A DNA stretch of 64,000 nucleotides from Roseovarius nanhaiticus. GTDB lineage: Bacteria > Pseudomonadota > Alphaproteobacteria > Rhodobacterales > Rhodobacteraceae. The stretch is taken from the NCBI RefSeq assembly GCF_900156535.1, contig NZ_FTNV01000001.1, forward strand, positions 1,674,001 through 1,738,000, given 5' to 3'. Shown one piece after another: positions 17,838 to 26,525 of the stretch (its first letter is position 1; every line of letters starts with the position of its first letter). The notes beneath the pieces were generated by a model. That model ran no database searches. It was given only the letters and a program-made list of their open reading frames with translations, and was not told where the DNA came from. A program made the translations under genes and the position numbers.

Positions 17838-18520
17838 CAGATGCCCGCCAGGGCGGGAATGCCGCTGAGGTCGCGCAGAACATGGGCTGGCTTGCCGGGC
17901 AGGCACTCCACCGGCTCGTCCGCGCGGTTTGCCCAGGCCACGGTAAAGCCATAGGCCGAAGCGGCCGCCGCGTCCCAGCCGTTGGACGACACGAAGAGCA
18001 CCTTCTCGGGCGCGCAGGCAAAACGGCGCCCGACCATGTCGTAGACCACCTTGGCCGGCTTGTAGATGCCGCACATCTCGACCGACAGGATATCGTCCAG
18101 ATCGCCGCGGATCCCGGCCGAGACGGTCGCCGCCTCCAGCATCTCGGGCGTTCCGTTCGACAGGATGGCGGTGTTCAGCCCGGCCTCCTTCAGCTTGCGC
18201 AGCATGGGCGCCACTTCGGGATAGGCGCCCAGCTCGCGGTAGAGCTCCATCAGGCGCGCGCGCAGGGCCGCGTCCTCGATCCCCTCGGCGGCCAGCGCCC
18301 AGTCGAGCGCGTCGCCCGTCACCGTCCAGAAATCCGCGTGGTCCTCCATGATGGTGCGCAGCCAGGTGTATTGCAGCTGTTTGAGCCGCCAGTTCTGCGC
18401 AATATCCGGCCAGCATTCAGCCAGTTGTGCCTGTCCCGGTTCTTCGGCGGCGGTGCGGGCGGCGGCGGCCACGTCCAGCAAGGTGCCATAGGCGTCGAAA
18501 ATGCAGGTCGTTATGGCCAT
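17837..18520 (-). CDS. Haloacid dehalogenase, type II (HAD superfamily)
   Basis: A 227-residue HAD hydrolase of the L-2-haloacid dehalogenase type. The nucleophilic Asp is in CIFDAYGTLLD, followed by LSNGT (motif II), the lysine in GIYKPAK (motif III) and the SSNGWDAAAASAYGF motif seen in true 2-haloacid dehalogenases. Such enzymes replace the halogen of 2-halo acids with hydroxyl via an aspartyl ester. The ATG at 18520 is supported by GAGGGGA just upstream. It is the first gene of a four-gene operon with a hydrolase, a PLP dehydratase and an enolase-superfamily member. Confidence 0.88.
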   Translation of the reverse strand: MAITTCIFDAYGTLLDVAAAARTAAEEPGQAQLAECWPDIAQNWRLKQLQYTWLRTIMEDHADFWTVTGDALDWALAAEGIEDAALRARLMELYRELGAYPEVAPMLRKLKEAGLNTAILSNGTPEMLEAATVSAGIRGDLDDILSVEMCGIYKPAKVVYDMVGRRFACAPEKVLFVSSNGWDAAAASAYGFTVAWANRADEPVECLPGKPAHVLRDLSGIPALAGI

Positions 18521-18808
18521 GCCGTCCCCTCGGATTTGCGCTGGCGCCAGATTGGCACAGGCAGCGCCGGCGGAAAAGGGCGTTTCGGGCGACGGGGCGA
18601 CGCGCATCGATACTGTCACGCAGACGGCGCCTCTAGGCGAAAACCTTTAAGCAAAACCAGTAACTTGGCCCGATCTCGCCCGGCATCCGTTTGCAATCCG
18701 CACCCGGCATCGCTACATCCCCTCTCAATTCGCACAAGCACCCGCGCGATGCGTGGCCTTGCAAATTCATTCACCTCCCCCCAAACTGACCAGAACTGGA
18801 GTCTATCC

Positions 18809-19237
18809 ATGACCGAAGTAAAATCGGGCGATACCGTTCACATTCATTACACCGGCACGCTGACCGACGGCACTGTCTTTGACAGCAGCGAGGGCCGCGA
18901 TCCGCTGAAATTCGAAGTCGGCTCGGGCCAGATCATTCCCGGCCTCGACACCGCGATGCCCGGCATGACCGTCGGCGACAAGAAGACCGTCGAAGTGCCT
19001 GCCGATCAGGCGTATGGTCAAGTTGACCCCAACGCTCGCCAGCAGGTGCCGCGCGAAGGCATCCCGGCGGACATCCCGCTGGATCCTGGCACGCAGCTGC
19101 AGGTGCAGACCGAGAATGGTCAGGTCCTGCCGGTGACCGTTCTTGAGGTTACCGAAGAGGCGGTCACACTTGATGCCAATCACGCGCTGGCAGGCAAAGA
19201 CCTGAAATTTGATATCGAGCTGGTCGCCATCGCGTAA
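18809..19237 (+). CDS. FKBP-type peptidyl-prolyl cis-trans isomerase (SlyD-like)
   Basis: A 142-residue isomerase with an FKBP domain at the N-terminus (VHIHYTGTLTDGTVFDSS) and an inserted flap region, ending in VTLDANHALAGKDLKFDIEL, the arrangement of SlyD-type proteins. The C-terminal His-rich metal-binding tail of E. coli SlyD is absent. It catalyses proline isomerisation and has chaperone activity in the cytoplasm. The ATG at 18809 is preceded by GGAG at 9 bases. It is monocistronic, closed by a strong hairpin terminator 25 bp after its stop. Confidence 0.93.
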   Translation: MTEVKSGDTVHIHYTGTLTDGTVFDSSEGRDPLKFEVGSGQIIPGLDTAMPGMTVGDKKTVEVPADQAYGQVDPNARQQVPREGIPADIPLDPGTQLQVQTENGQVLPVTVLEVTEEAVTLDANHALAGKDLKFDIELVAIA

Positions 19238-19262
19238 GGCGAAAAGCACAATTGTCGTGAAA

Positions 19263-19291
19263 GGCCCCGGAGCGTTGCTTCGGGGCTTTTT
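19263..19291 (+). terminator. Rho-independent terminator of the FKBP gene
   Basis: The sequence forms a 10-bp stem (GCCCCGGAGC with GCTTCGGGGC, one G-T pair) with a 3-base loop, followed by six T residues, 25 bp after the FKBP stop codon. Confidence 0.9.
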
Positions 19292-19460
19292 TCGCGCTGC
19301 GTGGAAAAATGTACCGATGCGTACGGGATACGTCCTTGTCCCCCAATGACGCTTCGGACTTTTAAGAAAGCCGTAGAAGCCACAGATCTTAAACAGGTTT
19401 TTACGACTCAGCTCTACCTTCGGCCGGGCGCATCACGCACTGGTAAGAAGGAACGAGAGT

Positions 19461-19787
19461 TTGACCAAATCATCCAAGATTGCACTGATACTGACCGCTT
19501 TCGCGGGGTTGTCCGCCTGCGCCGCACCCGAGGTCGTGTCCGAGCGCAAGGCAGGCGATACGGCCCTGACCTGCGCGCAACTGGGCGCACAGCTGCGCGA
19601 GGCCGAGAAATTCAAGGAGAAGGCGCGCGCGGAAAAGGGCGTGACCGGCACCAATGTGGCCGCGGGCCTGTTTTTCTGGCCCGCACTTTTGGTGACTTAC
19701 AGCAATTCCGAAGAGGCGATCGAGGCGGCGGAGGACCGTCAGGAGCATCTCTACAAGATCGCCGACGGCAAGAACTGCAAGGTCTGA
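19461..19787 (+). CDS. Small hypothetical lipoprotein
   Basis: A 108-residue protein with a lipoprotein signal (IALILTAFAGLSAC) and lipobox LSAC at about residue 20. The mature part has a helical, charged segment (LREAEKFKEKARAEKG), a hydrophobic stretch (AAGLFFWPALLVTY) and two cysteines, one near the C-terminus (GKNCKV). The start is TTG at 19461, with GAAGGA upstream at a suitable distance. This architecture is common among small alphaproteobacterial envelope lipoproteins, but I cannot name a function. Confidence 0.7.
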   Translation: MTKSSKIALILTAFAGLSACAAPEVVSERKAGDTALTCAQLGAQLREAEKFKEKARAEKGVTGTNVAAGLFFWPALLVTYSNSEEAIEAAEDRQEHLYKIADGKNCKV

Positions 19788-19826
19788 TCCGTAGGAGGGC
19801 GCCCTTCCGACCTGGCCCGAAAAACG

Positions 19827-19852
19827 GGGGCACTGGCGTTTGCCAGTGCCCC
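19827..19852 (-). terminator. Terminator of the quinone oxidoreductase gene
   Basis: A perfect 11-bp stem (GGGGCACTGGC / GCCAGTGCCCC) with a 4-base loop. On the minus strand it is followed by C, G and five T residues, so it terminates leftward transcription from the oxidoreductase gene that ends at 19923. There is no T-run on the plus strand. Confidence 0.8.
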
Positions 19853-19922
19853 AAGAGTAGCGTGTCCGGTGTTGGGCTGACGTCACCATGCCCCGGACGG
19901 ACCCGACGTCGTGCGAGGCTGG

Positions 19923-20906
19923 CTAGATCTCCAGCAGCACCGCACCCGTGCGGCCCGGTGTCATCACTGCCTCATGCGCTTTGGCGCATTCCGCCAGTGG
20001 AAGGACTGCGTCGATCGCGGGGGCGAGCGCCCCTGCCGTCAGCGCGGCGTGCAGGCGCGCGATGATTGCGTCCCTTTCACGCTGTTTCAGCAGGTAGATC
20101 AGCGTGATGTCCACCTTGAGCGCCTTGAACAGGAATGCGCCGAAGGGCAGGGTCGGTGTCATGTCCTTGCCCGAGCCGTAGGCTGCAATCGTGCCCATGG
20201 GCTTCATCACCTCGCCAAGGAGTGGGGCATTCACGCCAAATTCGACCTCGACGGCGCGGTCGATACCGCCCGGCGCCGCACCGTCGATCTGGGCGGCCAA
20301 ATCCGGATCCGAGTAGTCGAAAACCGCATCCGCCCCGGCTGCGTGTACATGTTTCATGCCATCCTTGCTGCAGGTGGCGATGACGCGCGCGCCGCCCCAC
20401 TTGGCCAGTTGCACGGCATTGTGGCCGACTGCGCCCGCGCCGCCGCTGACCAACACTGTCTGCCCGCTGACATCTCCGCCGCCAAAGACGGTTTGCGCTG
20501 CCGTCAGGCCCGGAATGCCCAGCACCGCGCCCAGCTTCGGGTCCAGCCCGTCAGGCATGGCCACCGCTTGCGCCTCGGGCAGGCAAACATACTCGGCGGC
20601 GGTGCCATAGGGGCGTTGCCACGCGGCGTTCCAGAGCCAGACGGGTTGGCCGATGCGGGCCGCATCAATGCCATCCCCCACAGCGTCGATCACACCCGCG
20701 CCATCGGAATGGGGGATCACGCGATCATAAGGAGGCGCCGTAACACCCGGCCGGGTGCCGCCGCGCGCCTTGGCATCAGACGGGTTCACACCGGAATAGG
20801 CGATTTTGACGCGCACCTCGCCCGGGCCGGGCCGGGGCGTGTCCATTTCGCCCAGTTCGATGACATCGGCGGCGGGGCCAAAACGGCTGTACCAGGCGGC
20901 GCGCAT
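19923..20906 (-). CDS. NADPH:quinone oxidoreductase-like protein (zinc-independent MDR family)
   Basis: A 327-residue medium-chain dehydrogenase/reductase. It begins MRAAWYSRFGPAADVIELGE and has the cofactor-binding Rossmann loop SGGAGAVGHNAVQLAKWGGA. The catalytic and structural zinc cysteines of alcohol dehydrogenases are absent, which places it with quinone reductases or enoyl reductases that use NADPH to reduce quinones or alpha,beta-unsaturated carbonyls. It is a single gene with its own terminator at 19827-19852. The substrate is not determinable from sequence. Confidence 0.88.
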   Translation of the reverse strand: MRAAWYSRFGPAADVIELGEMDTPRPGPGEVRVKIAYSGVNPSDAKARGGTRPGVTAPPYDRVIPHSDGAGVIDAVGDGIDAARIGQPVWLWNAAWQRPYGTAAEYVCLPEAQAVAMPDGLDPKLGAVLGIPGLTAAQTVFGGGDVSGQTVLVSGGAGAVGHNAVQLAKWGGARVIATCSKDGMKHVHAAGADAVFDYSDPDLAAQIDGAAPGGIDRAVEVEFGVNAPLLGEVMKPMGTIAAYGSGKDMTPTLPFGAFLFKALKVDITLIYLLKQRERDAIIARLHAALTAGALAPAIDAVLPLAECAKAHEAVMTPGRTGAVLLEI

Positions 20907-21007
20907 AGAATTTTCTCCATTTCATTCGGCGGGTTTATCGGAGCCTTAACGACTGCAAGCTACCCCGGAAAGCATCGACAGAAAACCAACCTCAAGGAGA
21001 TTTGTGA

Positions 21008-21325
21008 ATGTTCCAAGTGAAACGATATGCGCGCCTTGCCGCAGCCTTGGTGGTGCCGTTCTTCCTTATGGCTTGCGCTGCGGCGGGGCCCGAGCCGGTC
21101 GTCGCCTCTTTCAACGAGGCCAGCGTCGGGATTCAGCTGGATGCCAACCAGATGGGCTTTGCGACCGAAGAGGCCCGCCGCGACGCAGTTGCCAAAGCGG
21201 ATGCAAAGGCTGCAGAAATCTGCAGCCGCGGTCCGAACCGCAAAGCCGAATACGCCAGCAGCCGCACGTTCAGTACCGGCCAGTATACCTCGGCGACCGA
21301 GCGACTGTATCTGTGCTTGAAATAA
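21008..21325 (+). CDS. Small hypothetical lipoprotein
   Basis: A 105-residue protein with a lipoprotein-type signal (LAAALVVPFFLMAC, lipobox LMAC near residue 22). The mature part is helical and alanine/lysine-rich, with two further cysteines (AAEICSRGPNRKAEYAS and LYLCLK) that could form a disulfide in the periplasm. A clear AAGGAG lies before the ATG. It is convergent with irr (6 bp between stops). I do not recognise the family. Confidence 0.7.
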   Translation: MFQVKRYARLAAALVVPFFLMACAAAGPEPVVASFNEASVGIQLDANQMGFATEEARRDAVAKADAKAAEICSRGPNRKAEYASSRTFSTGQYTSATERLYLCLK

Positions 21326-21331
21326 GCAGCC

Positions 21332-21763
21332 TCAGTCGCGGCGGCGCAGGCGGATCACCACATCGATCGAGGCGATCTCGGCGCCCTCGGGGGCGTCGGG
21401 CAGCCGTGTGATTTCCAACTGGTCGGCCGGCGCATCACTCAGGCGGTTCTCATCCTCCCAGTAGAAATGGGGATGATCATGCGTGTTGGTGTCGAAATAG
21501 GATTTGGTGCCATCGACCAGCACTTCTTGCATCAGTCCTACGTCACAGAATGCGCGCAGCGTGTTATAGACGGTGGCCAGTGACACGCTCTCGCCGCGCT
21601 TTTGGACATCGGCGAAGAGGCTCTCGGCGGTCACGTGGCGGTGCTGGCCGTCGCCGATCAGAAGGCTGGCAAGCGTGACGCGTTGGCGCGTCGGACGCAA
21701 ACCCGCGCTCGCCAGCCATTGGCTGCCGCGCTCTTCGGTCGGTAGGGGGCTTTGGCGTGTCAT
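21332..21763 (-). CDS. irr: Iron response regulator Irr (Fur family)
   Basis: A 143-residue Fur-family DNA-binding protein. The winged-helix part carries [14 protein letters not shown] and [12 protein letters not shown]. Dimerisation-domain histidines appear as [11 protein letters not shown], the HxH-rich segment used for heme-dependent control in Irr, rather than the full Fur metal ligands. In Rhizobiales and Rhodobacterales Irr represses or activates iron and heme genes in response to heme status. The location, divergent from fabA-fabB-fabI, is the conserved position of irr in alphaproteobacteria and supports the name. Confidence 0.88.
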   Translation of the reverse strand: MTRQSPLPTEERGSQWLASAGLRPTRQRVTLASLLIGDGQHRHVTAESLFADVQKRGESVSLATVYNTLRAFCDVGLMQEVLVDGTKSYFDTNTHDHPHFYWEDENRLSDAPADQLEITRLPDAPEGAEIASIDVVIRLRRRD

Positions 21764-22072
21764 GTGCTACCTGCGACTTACTCTCATTGCGATCTTATAC
21801 CCGGCATGGGAACCGGACTTCAAACAAAATCCAAGATGGGGCGTGGCGCCGCATCCTCTTCGGGCCACCCATCCGGCGCCAGGCTTCCGGCGACGCATCC
21901 GGCGCGGCAGGCCGGGGCCGCCGGGACGTCGCCAAACGCGCCAGTGGCCCGGCATGGACCGCCATGGCGCCAGCGGGCTTGCACCTGCGCGGGGACGGGT
22001 GCTAGAGGATATGGCGCAAATACCGACGGGGACCACCCGTGCGGCAGACACCAAGACCAAGGAGCCGCCCGA
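21764..22072. promoter_or_regulatory. Divergent irr / fabA upstream region
   Basis: About 310 bases between the irr start and the fabA start, transcribed in opposite directions, so promoters for both genes must lie here. No well-formed Irr (ICE) box or other operator could be read by eye. The AAGGAG ribosome site of fabA sits at its right end. Confidence 0.45.
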
Positions 22073-22582
22073 ATGGCCGACTATCCGACGCAATTCGCCA
22101 AGGAAGACCTGCTGAAATGCGCGCGGGGCGAGCTTTTCGGCCCTGGCAACGCGCAACTGCCGCTGCCCCCCATGTTGATGATGGACCGCATCACGGATGT
22201 TTCCGCCGATAGTGGCGCGCATGGCAAGGGACATATCACCGCCGAATTCGACATAACGCCGGACCTTTGGTTCTTTGAATGCCACTTTCCCGGCAACCCC
22301 ATCATGCCGGGCTGCCTCGGTCTTGATGGTCTTTGGCAGCTGACCGGCTTCAACCTCGGCTGGCGCGGCTGGCAGGGTCGGGGCTATGCGCTGGGCGTGG
22401 GCGAGGTCAAGCTGACCGGCATGGTGCGCCCCGACCGCAAAATGCTGACCTACAAGATCGACTTCACCAAAGCCGTCCAGACGCGGCGCCTGACCATGGG
22501 CGTCGCCGACGGGATCGTCGAGGCCGATGGCGAAGTGATCTATCAGGTCAAGGACATGAAGGTCGCCCTGAGCGAAAGCTGA
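22073..22582 (+). CDS. fabA: 3-hydroxydecanoyl-ACP dehydratase/isomerase
   Basis: A 169-residue hot-dog-fold enzyme that dehydrates 3-hydroxydecanoyl-ACP and isomerises the trans-2 to the cis-3 product, the branch point to unsaturated fatty acids. The catalytic histidine is in [14 protein letters not shown] and the catalytic aspartate in [11 protein letters not shown]. The ATG at 22073 follows AAGGAG. It is the first gene of fabA-fabB-fabI and is divergent from irr. Length and motifs are fully normal for FabA. Confidence 0.97.
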   Translation: MADYPTQFAKEDLLKCARGELFGPGNAQLPLPPMLMMDRITDVSADSGAHGKGHITAEFDITPDLWFFECHFPGNPIMPGCLGLDGLWQLTGFNLGWRGWQGRGYALGVGEVKLTGMVRPDRKMLTYKIDFTKAVQTRRLTMGVADGIVEADGEVIYQVKDMKVALSES

Positions 22583-22678
22583 TGGTCGCAGGTGCGCCGC
22601 GCAATCATCGGCCCGAACGGGTTGCATACCGCGCGCCCGCTGGCCTAAAGATAAAAAGCAACATCTAAGGAGTGCGCC

Positions 22679-23908
22679 ATGCGCCGCGTCGTCGTTACGG
22701 GACTCGGAATCGTCTCGTCCATTGGCAACAGTGCGGATGAGGTGCTGGCATCGCTCAAGGCAGGGCGATCCGGCATTACCGCGAACGAGGAAATGGCCGA
22801 GCACGGGTTTCGCAGCCGGGTGGCCGGGGCCATTGATTTGAACGTCGCCGACCATGTCGACAAGCGCACGCTGCGCTTTATGGGGCCGGGCGCGGCCTAT
22901 GCCCATATCGCCATGGAGCAGGCCATCAAGGATGCGGGCCTTGAGGAAAAGGATGTCATCAATCCGATGACCGGTCTCATTGCGGGATCGGGCGGGCCGT
23001 CGACATCGGCCATGCTCAGCGCGCATCAGACCGTGCTGAAAACCGGCGGGACCAAGCGGATAGGGCCTTTTGCGGTGCCCAAATGCATGTCCTCGACGGT
23101 CAGCGCAAACCTTGCGACCGCGCATCAGATCAAGGGCATGAACTTCTCGATTACCTCGGCCTGCTCGACCTCGCTGCATTGCATCGGCATGGCGGCGCAG
23201 CAGATCGCGCTGGGCCAGCAGGACGTGATGTTCGGCGGTGGCGGCGAAGAGCTGGACTGGACGCTCAGCTGCCTCTTCGATGCGATGGGCGCCATGTCCT
23301 CGAAGTACAACGACACGCCCGAGAAAGCCTCGCGCGCATTTGACGCGGGCCGCGACGGGTTCGTCATCTCGGGCGGCGGTGCGATGCTGGTGCTGGAGGC
23401 GCTCGAGCATGCGCAGGCACGCGGTGCCAAGATCTATGCCGAGGTTACCGGCTTTGCCGCCACCTCCGACGGGGCCGACATGGTTGCACCCTCGGGCGAG
23501 GGCGGCGAGCGGGCGATGCGCGGCGCGCTGCGCACGCTGAGCGAAGACCGCAAGGTCAGCTATATCAACGCGCACGGCACGTCGACGCCCGTGGGCGATG
23601 TGGGCGAGGTCGAGGCCGTGCGCCGCGTCTTCGGGCAAGGCTCCACGCCCCCCATCAGCTCGACCAAGTCGATGACGGGCCACAGCCAGGGTGCCACCGG
23701 TGCGCAGGAGGCGATCTACTGCCTGCTGGCCCTGCAAGACGATTTCATCATCCCATCGATCAATGTCGAAACGCTGGATCCGGCGCTGGATGCGTCCGAG
23801 GTGGCGACGACGCGGATCGACAATGCGGGCCTCGATACGGTGATGACCAATTCCTTCGGTTTCGGCGGCACCAACGGCTCGATGCTGCTCAGCAAATTTC
23901 ACGGATAA
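22679..23908 (+). CDS. fabB: 3-oxoacyl-ACP synthase I
   Basis: A 409-residue condensing enzyme that elongates the cis-3-decenoyl-ACP made by FabA. The catalytic triad is visible: Cys in TSACSTSLH, His in [11 protein letters not shown] and His in [11 protein letters not shown]. The C-terminal [11 protein letters not shown] loop is typical. AAGGAG lies 7 bases before the ATG. The FabA-FabB pair marks the anaerobic unsaturated fatty-acid pathway; the gap to fabA is 96 bp. Confidence 0.97.
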   Translation: MRRVVVTGLGIVSSIGNSADEVLASLKAGRSGITANEEMAEHGFRSRVAGAIDLNVADHVDKRTLRFMGPGAAYAHIAMEQAIKDAGLEEKDVINPMTGLIAGSGGPSTSAMLSAHQTVLKTGGTKRIGPFAVPKCMSSTVSANLATAHQIKGMNFSITSACSTSLHCIGMAAQQIALGQQDVMFGGGGEELDWTLSCLFDAMGAMSSKYNDTPEKASRAFDAGRDGFVISGGGAMLVLEALEHAQARGAKIYAEVTGFAATSDGADMVAPSGEGGERAMRGALRTLSEDRKVSYINAHGTSTPVGDVGEVEAVRRVFGQGSTPPISSTKSMTGHSQGATGAQEAIYCLLALQDDFIIPSINVETLDPALDASEVATTRIDNAGLDTVMTNSFGFGGTNGSMLLSKFHG

Positions 23909-23914
23909 ACGCGC

Positions 23915-24745
23915 ATGACACAGACAATCGACGGGGCACCCGAACTGCCCACCGCCCCCCTGCCGATGCAGGGCAAGCGCGGCCTGATCATGGGTGTGGC
24001 CAACGATCGCTCGATCGCGTGGGGCGTGGCACGCGCGATGCATGCCGCCGGCGCCGAGCTGGCCTTCAGCCACCAGGGCGATGCATTCGGCAAGCGGCTA
24101 CAGCCGCTTGCGGCGTCGGTCGGGTCGGATCTGATGATGGATGTGGACGTGACCGATGACGCGTCTCTGGATCAGGCATTCGCCAAGCTGGCGGAGGTAT
24201 GGCCAACCATCGATTTTCTGGTCCACGCCATCGCGTTTTCCGATAAGTCCGAGCTGACGGGCCGATTCCTCAATACCAGCCGAGCCAATTTCAAACATTC
24301 GCTGGATATCTCCTGCTACAGCTTCATTGACGTGGCGCGCCGTGCGCACCCGATGATGGTCGAAAATGGCGGCACTTTGTTGACCATGACGTATCAGGGC
24401 AGCAACCGCGTCGTGCCCAGCTATAACGTCATGGGCGTTGCCAAGGCGGCGCTGGAATCTGCGACACGCTATCTGGCCAACGATCTGGGCCCCGACGGCA
24501 TCCGCGTCAACGCGATCAGCCCCGGCCCGATGAAGACCATGGCTGGGGCGGCCATTGGCGGCGCCCGCCGGACCTACAAGCACACGGACCTGAACGCACC
24601 GCTGCGTGCGAACGCAACGCTGGATGCGATAGGCGGAACGGCTGTCTACCTTGCCTCGGATGCGGGCGCCTGTACCACGGGCGAGATCATTCATGTCGAC
24701 GGCGGGTATCACGTACTGGGCATGCCGCAGGCCGAGAACCTCTGA
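23915..24745 (+). CDS. fabI: Enoyl-ACP reductase (NADH)
   Basis: A 276-residue short-chain dehydrogenase fold protein that performs the last reduction of each elongation cycle. The FabI glycine pattern GKRGLIMGVANDRSIAWG is present, as are the catalytic tyrosine and lysine in SYNVMGVAKAALES. It follows fabB by 6 bp and ends the fab operon; a hairpin terminator follows at 24756. FabI is the known triclosan target; nothing here suggests resistance. Confidence 0.96.
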   Translation: MTQTIDGAPELPTAPLPMQGKRGLIMGVANDRSIAWGVARAMHAAGAELAFSHQGDAFGKRLQPLAASVGSDLMMDVDVTDDASLDQAFAKLAEVWPTIDFLVHAIAFSDKSELTGRFLNTSRANFKHSLDISCYSFIDVARRAHPMMVENGGTLLTMTYQGSNRVVPSYNVMGVAKAALESATRYLANDLGPDGIRVNAISPGPMKTMAGAAIGGARRTYKHTDLNAPLRANATLDAIGGTAVYLASDAGACTTGEIIHVDGGYHVLGMPQAENL

Positions 24746-24755
24746 TCGGGGGATG

Positions 24756-24783
24756 TCCCGCTGATTTGCCCCGCGGGATTTTT
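24756..24783 (+). terminator. Terminator of the fab operon
   Basis: A TCCCGC / GCGGGA stem (24756-24761 with 24773-24778) is followed by five T residues, 10 bp after the fabI stop. A copy of the recurring GTATTTTTGCCAAGATGA element begins directly after it. Confidence 0.7.
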
Positions 24784-24804
24784 GAGTATTTTTGCCAAGA
24801 TGAA
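24783..24804 (+). repeat. Intergenic repeat element, copy A
   Basis: A 22-base sequence containing GTATTTTTGCCAAGATGA. It is identical to copies at 47701-47722 (plus) and 55364-55385 (minus), and related sequences occur at 34692 and 60620. Here it sits directly after the fabI terminator hairpin. Confidence 0.8.
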
Positions 24805-24866
24805 ACAGGGCGCCAGCGGGAACGCGCGGCGCCCTGATGGCGTTGACTGCTCAAAGGAGATTTTCC

Positions 24867-25538
24867 ATGAGCCATCAGCTGACATTGCGCGAAATCCACA
24901 AAGCGACCCATGACACCTATCATTTGATTTTCGACCGCCCCGAAGATTTTACCTTCGAGCCGGGGCAGGCCATCGAGATGAAATTGCTGAAAGATGGGTG
25001 GCGCGACGAAGGCCGTCCCTTCACGCCCGTCAGCCTGCCGGGCGAGGGTACGCTGGAATTCGTGATTAAGAGCTACCCGTCGCATGACGGTGTGACCGAG
25101 CAGATCGCGGGGCTGAGCGCCGGGGACAAGGTCGAGATAAACGGGCCTTTCGGCGATATGCGCGACCGGGGACCGGGCGTTTTCATAGCGGGTGGCGCCG
25201 GAATTACGCCGATGATCGCCCTGCTTCGCAAGCGGTTACGCGACGAGGGTAATCTGAGCGGCTCGACTCTGGTTTTCTCGAACAAGACCGAGGCAGACAT
25301 CATCTGGCGCGACAAGCTGTCGGCGATGCCGGGTCTGACCGTTGCCTACACAGTGACCGAAGAGAAGGGCGAGACGGTGCCGCAGCGCCACCTGAACCGC
25401 GATTATCTGCGTCAGTTCATTGAGCCGGGGATGCTGTGCTACCTCTGCGGGCCGCCCCCGATGATGGATGCTGTCCAAGCCGAGCTTGACGCGCTGGGGG
25501 TGGATCCCGGCGATCTGGTGGCCGACGACTGGACCTAG
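24867..25538 (+). CDS. Ferredoxin-NADP+ reductase-like FAD-binding oxidoreductase
   Basis: A 223-residue two-domain flavoprotein. The FAD domain has FEPGQAIEMKLL and the RPFTPVSLPGE motif (RxxTxxS type) that binds the flavin. The NAD(P) domain has FIAGGAGITPMIALLRK and ends with CYLCGPPPMMDAVQ. Such proteins move electrons between NAD(P)H and a small electron carrier. A fused 2Fe-2S ferredoxin domain is absent. The ATG at 24867, preceded by AAAGGAGA, is preferred over an in-frame ATG ten codons upstream. It is convergent with the unknown gene at 25543. Confidence 0.85.
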   Translation: MSHQLTLREIHKATHDTYHLIFDRPEDFTFEPGQAIEMKLLKDGWRDEGRPFTPVSLPGEGTLEFVIKSYPSHDGVTEQIAGLSAGDKVEINGPFGDMRDRGPGVFIAGGAGITPMIALLRKRLRDEGNLSGSTLVFSNKTEADIIWRDKLSAMPGLTVAYTVTEEKGETVPQRHLNRDYLRQFIEPGMLCYLCGPPPMMDAVQAELDALGVDPGDLVADDWT

Positions 25539-25542
25539 ACCG

Positions 25543-26424
25543 TCAGAACCACTGACCCGGCTCCATCAGGCCCAGATCCAGCAATTGCCGCGAGTGCCAT
25601 TCAAATTGCGTGCTGTTATGCCATTTGAAGGTGTGGATATCGAAGGTGGAGCCGGGGTTTCGCTTGAGCGCCTTGGCCGTGCGGAATGACGCGATAGACG
25701 CGGTCAGGTTGTTGTGCCACGGGCAGGCGTAGGTATTATATTCCTCGTCCGAAAACACGTGCCCTTCTCGCAGCATTAGGCCCTTGGCTGTGCGGAAAAT
25801 CGCTATTCTGTCGATGGTCCGACGCGGGGCGGGAATATGCTCTTCGTAGCGCCAGCGCAGGCCACCGAAGAAGTTGAGCTGCCTTTCCTTGGGGTATTCG
25901 TGATTGTCAGGATCGTTGCGGGCCAGCGCGTAATAGCCCGACCGATCCAGCCAGGCATCCTCCAGCGAAACCGCCTCGGGCGCGGAGCCCAAGTCGCCCG
26001 CGTAGATATCCACGACGTAGGTCAACATGGCACTGCGCCGTTCTTCCGCGTGAAAGCTGAGCATTTCGCCAATCTTGCGCGTCTCGCAGAATGGAAAGAA
26101 CAGGTATTCCGCGTTAAAGCAGTAATACATCCACGTACCCACAGGCGCCGCCGCGATCACGGCATTGATGGCGGGGATATGGTGACCGTCCTCGGATGAG
26201 GAATGATCGACGCGGATCGTGCGCGCGTCCAGATCAGCGGGAAGGCGAAAGGCAGACGGGGCGAAGAGGACGAGCGCCTTGAAGCCGAGGCTGTCGTGAT
26301 GGCGCAGGCAGGTATCCAGCTCGACCTCGTCCTCGGCGAATATCAGCGCGATAGGCCCTTTGGCCAGATGTGCGGCGCCGCGCATGCAGAAGTCTTTGAT
26401 GGATGTGTATCGCATGCTGCTCAT
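25543..26424 (-). CDS. Hypothetical protein, possibly glycosyltransferase-like
   Basis: A 293-residue cytosolic protein without signal or membrane segments, rich in aromatic residues and histidine. The N-terminal part (ALIFAEDEVELDTCLRHHD followed by LGF) recalls the beta-alpha-beta start of GT-A glycosyltransferases of the type that reads ...HHxxLGFD, and YYCFNAEYLFFPF could correspond to a DxD-type strand. No canonical DxD is found, so the assignment is weak. The ATG at 26424 is chosen; an ATG three codons later is equally possible. It is divergent from miaB with 101 bp between the starts. Confidence 0.5.
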   Translation of the reverse strand: MSSMRYTSIKDFCMRGAAHLAKGPIALIFAEDEVELDTCLRHHDSLGFKALVLFAPSAFRLPADLDARTIRVDHSSSEDGHHIPAINAVIAAAPVGTWMYYCFNAEYLFFPFCETRKIGEMLSFHAEERRSAMLTYVVDIYAGDLGSAPEAVSLEDAWLDRSGYYALARNDPDNHEYPKERQLNFFGGLRWRYEEHIPAPRRTIDRIAIFRTAKGLMLREGHVFSDEEYNTYACPWHNNLTASIASFRTAKALKRNPGSTFDIHTFKWHNSTQFEWHSRQLLDLGLMEPGQWF

Positions 26425-26525
26425 CTTTTTTGGAAGCCACGTTCTGCCAAAATGCCGCGCATTGCAAGCGGGCACCTCTGTGATATAGCCCAGCCCATCC
26501 TGAACGCGATACCCGGAGGTGGGGC

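Noticed and set aside
21767..24073. 768-codon minus-strand frame opposite fabA and fabB
   Set aside because: It is a high-GC antisense shadow; fabA and fabB are certain and occupy the plus strand.
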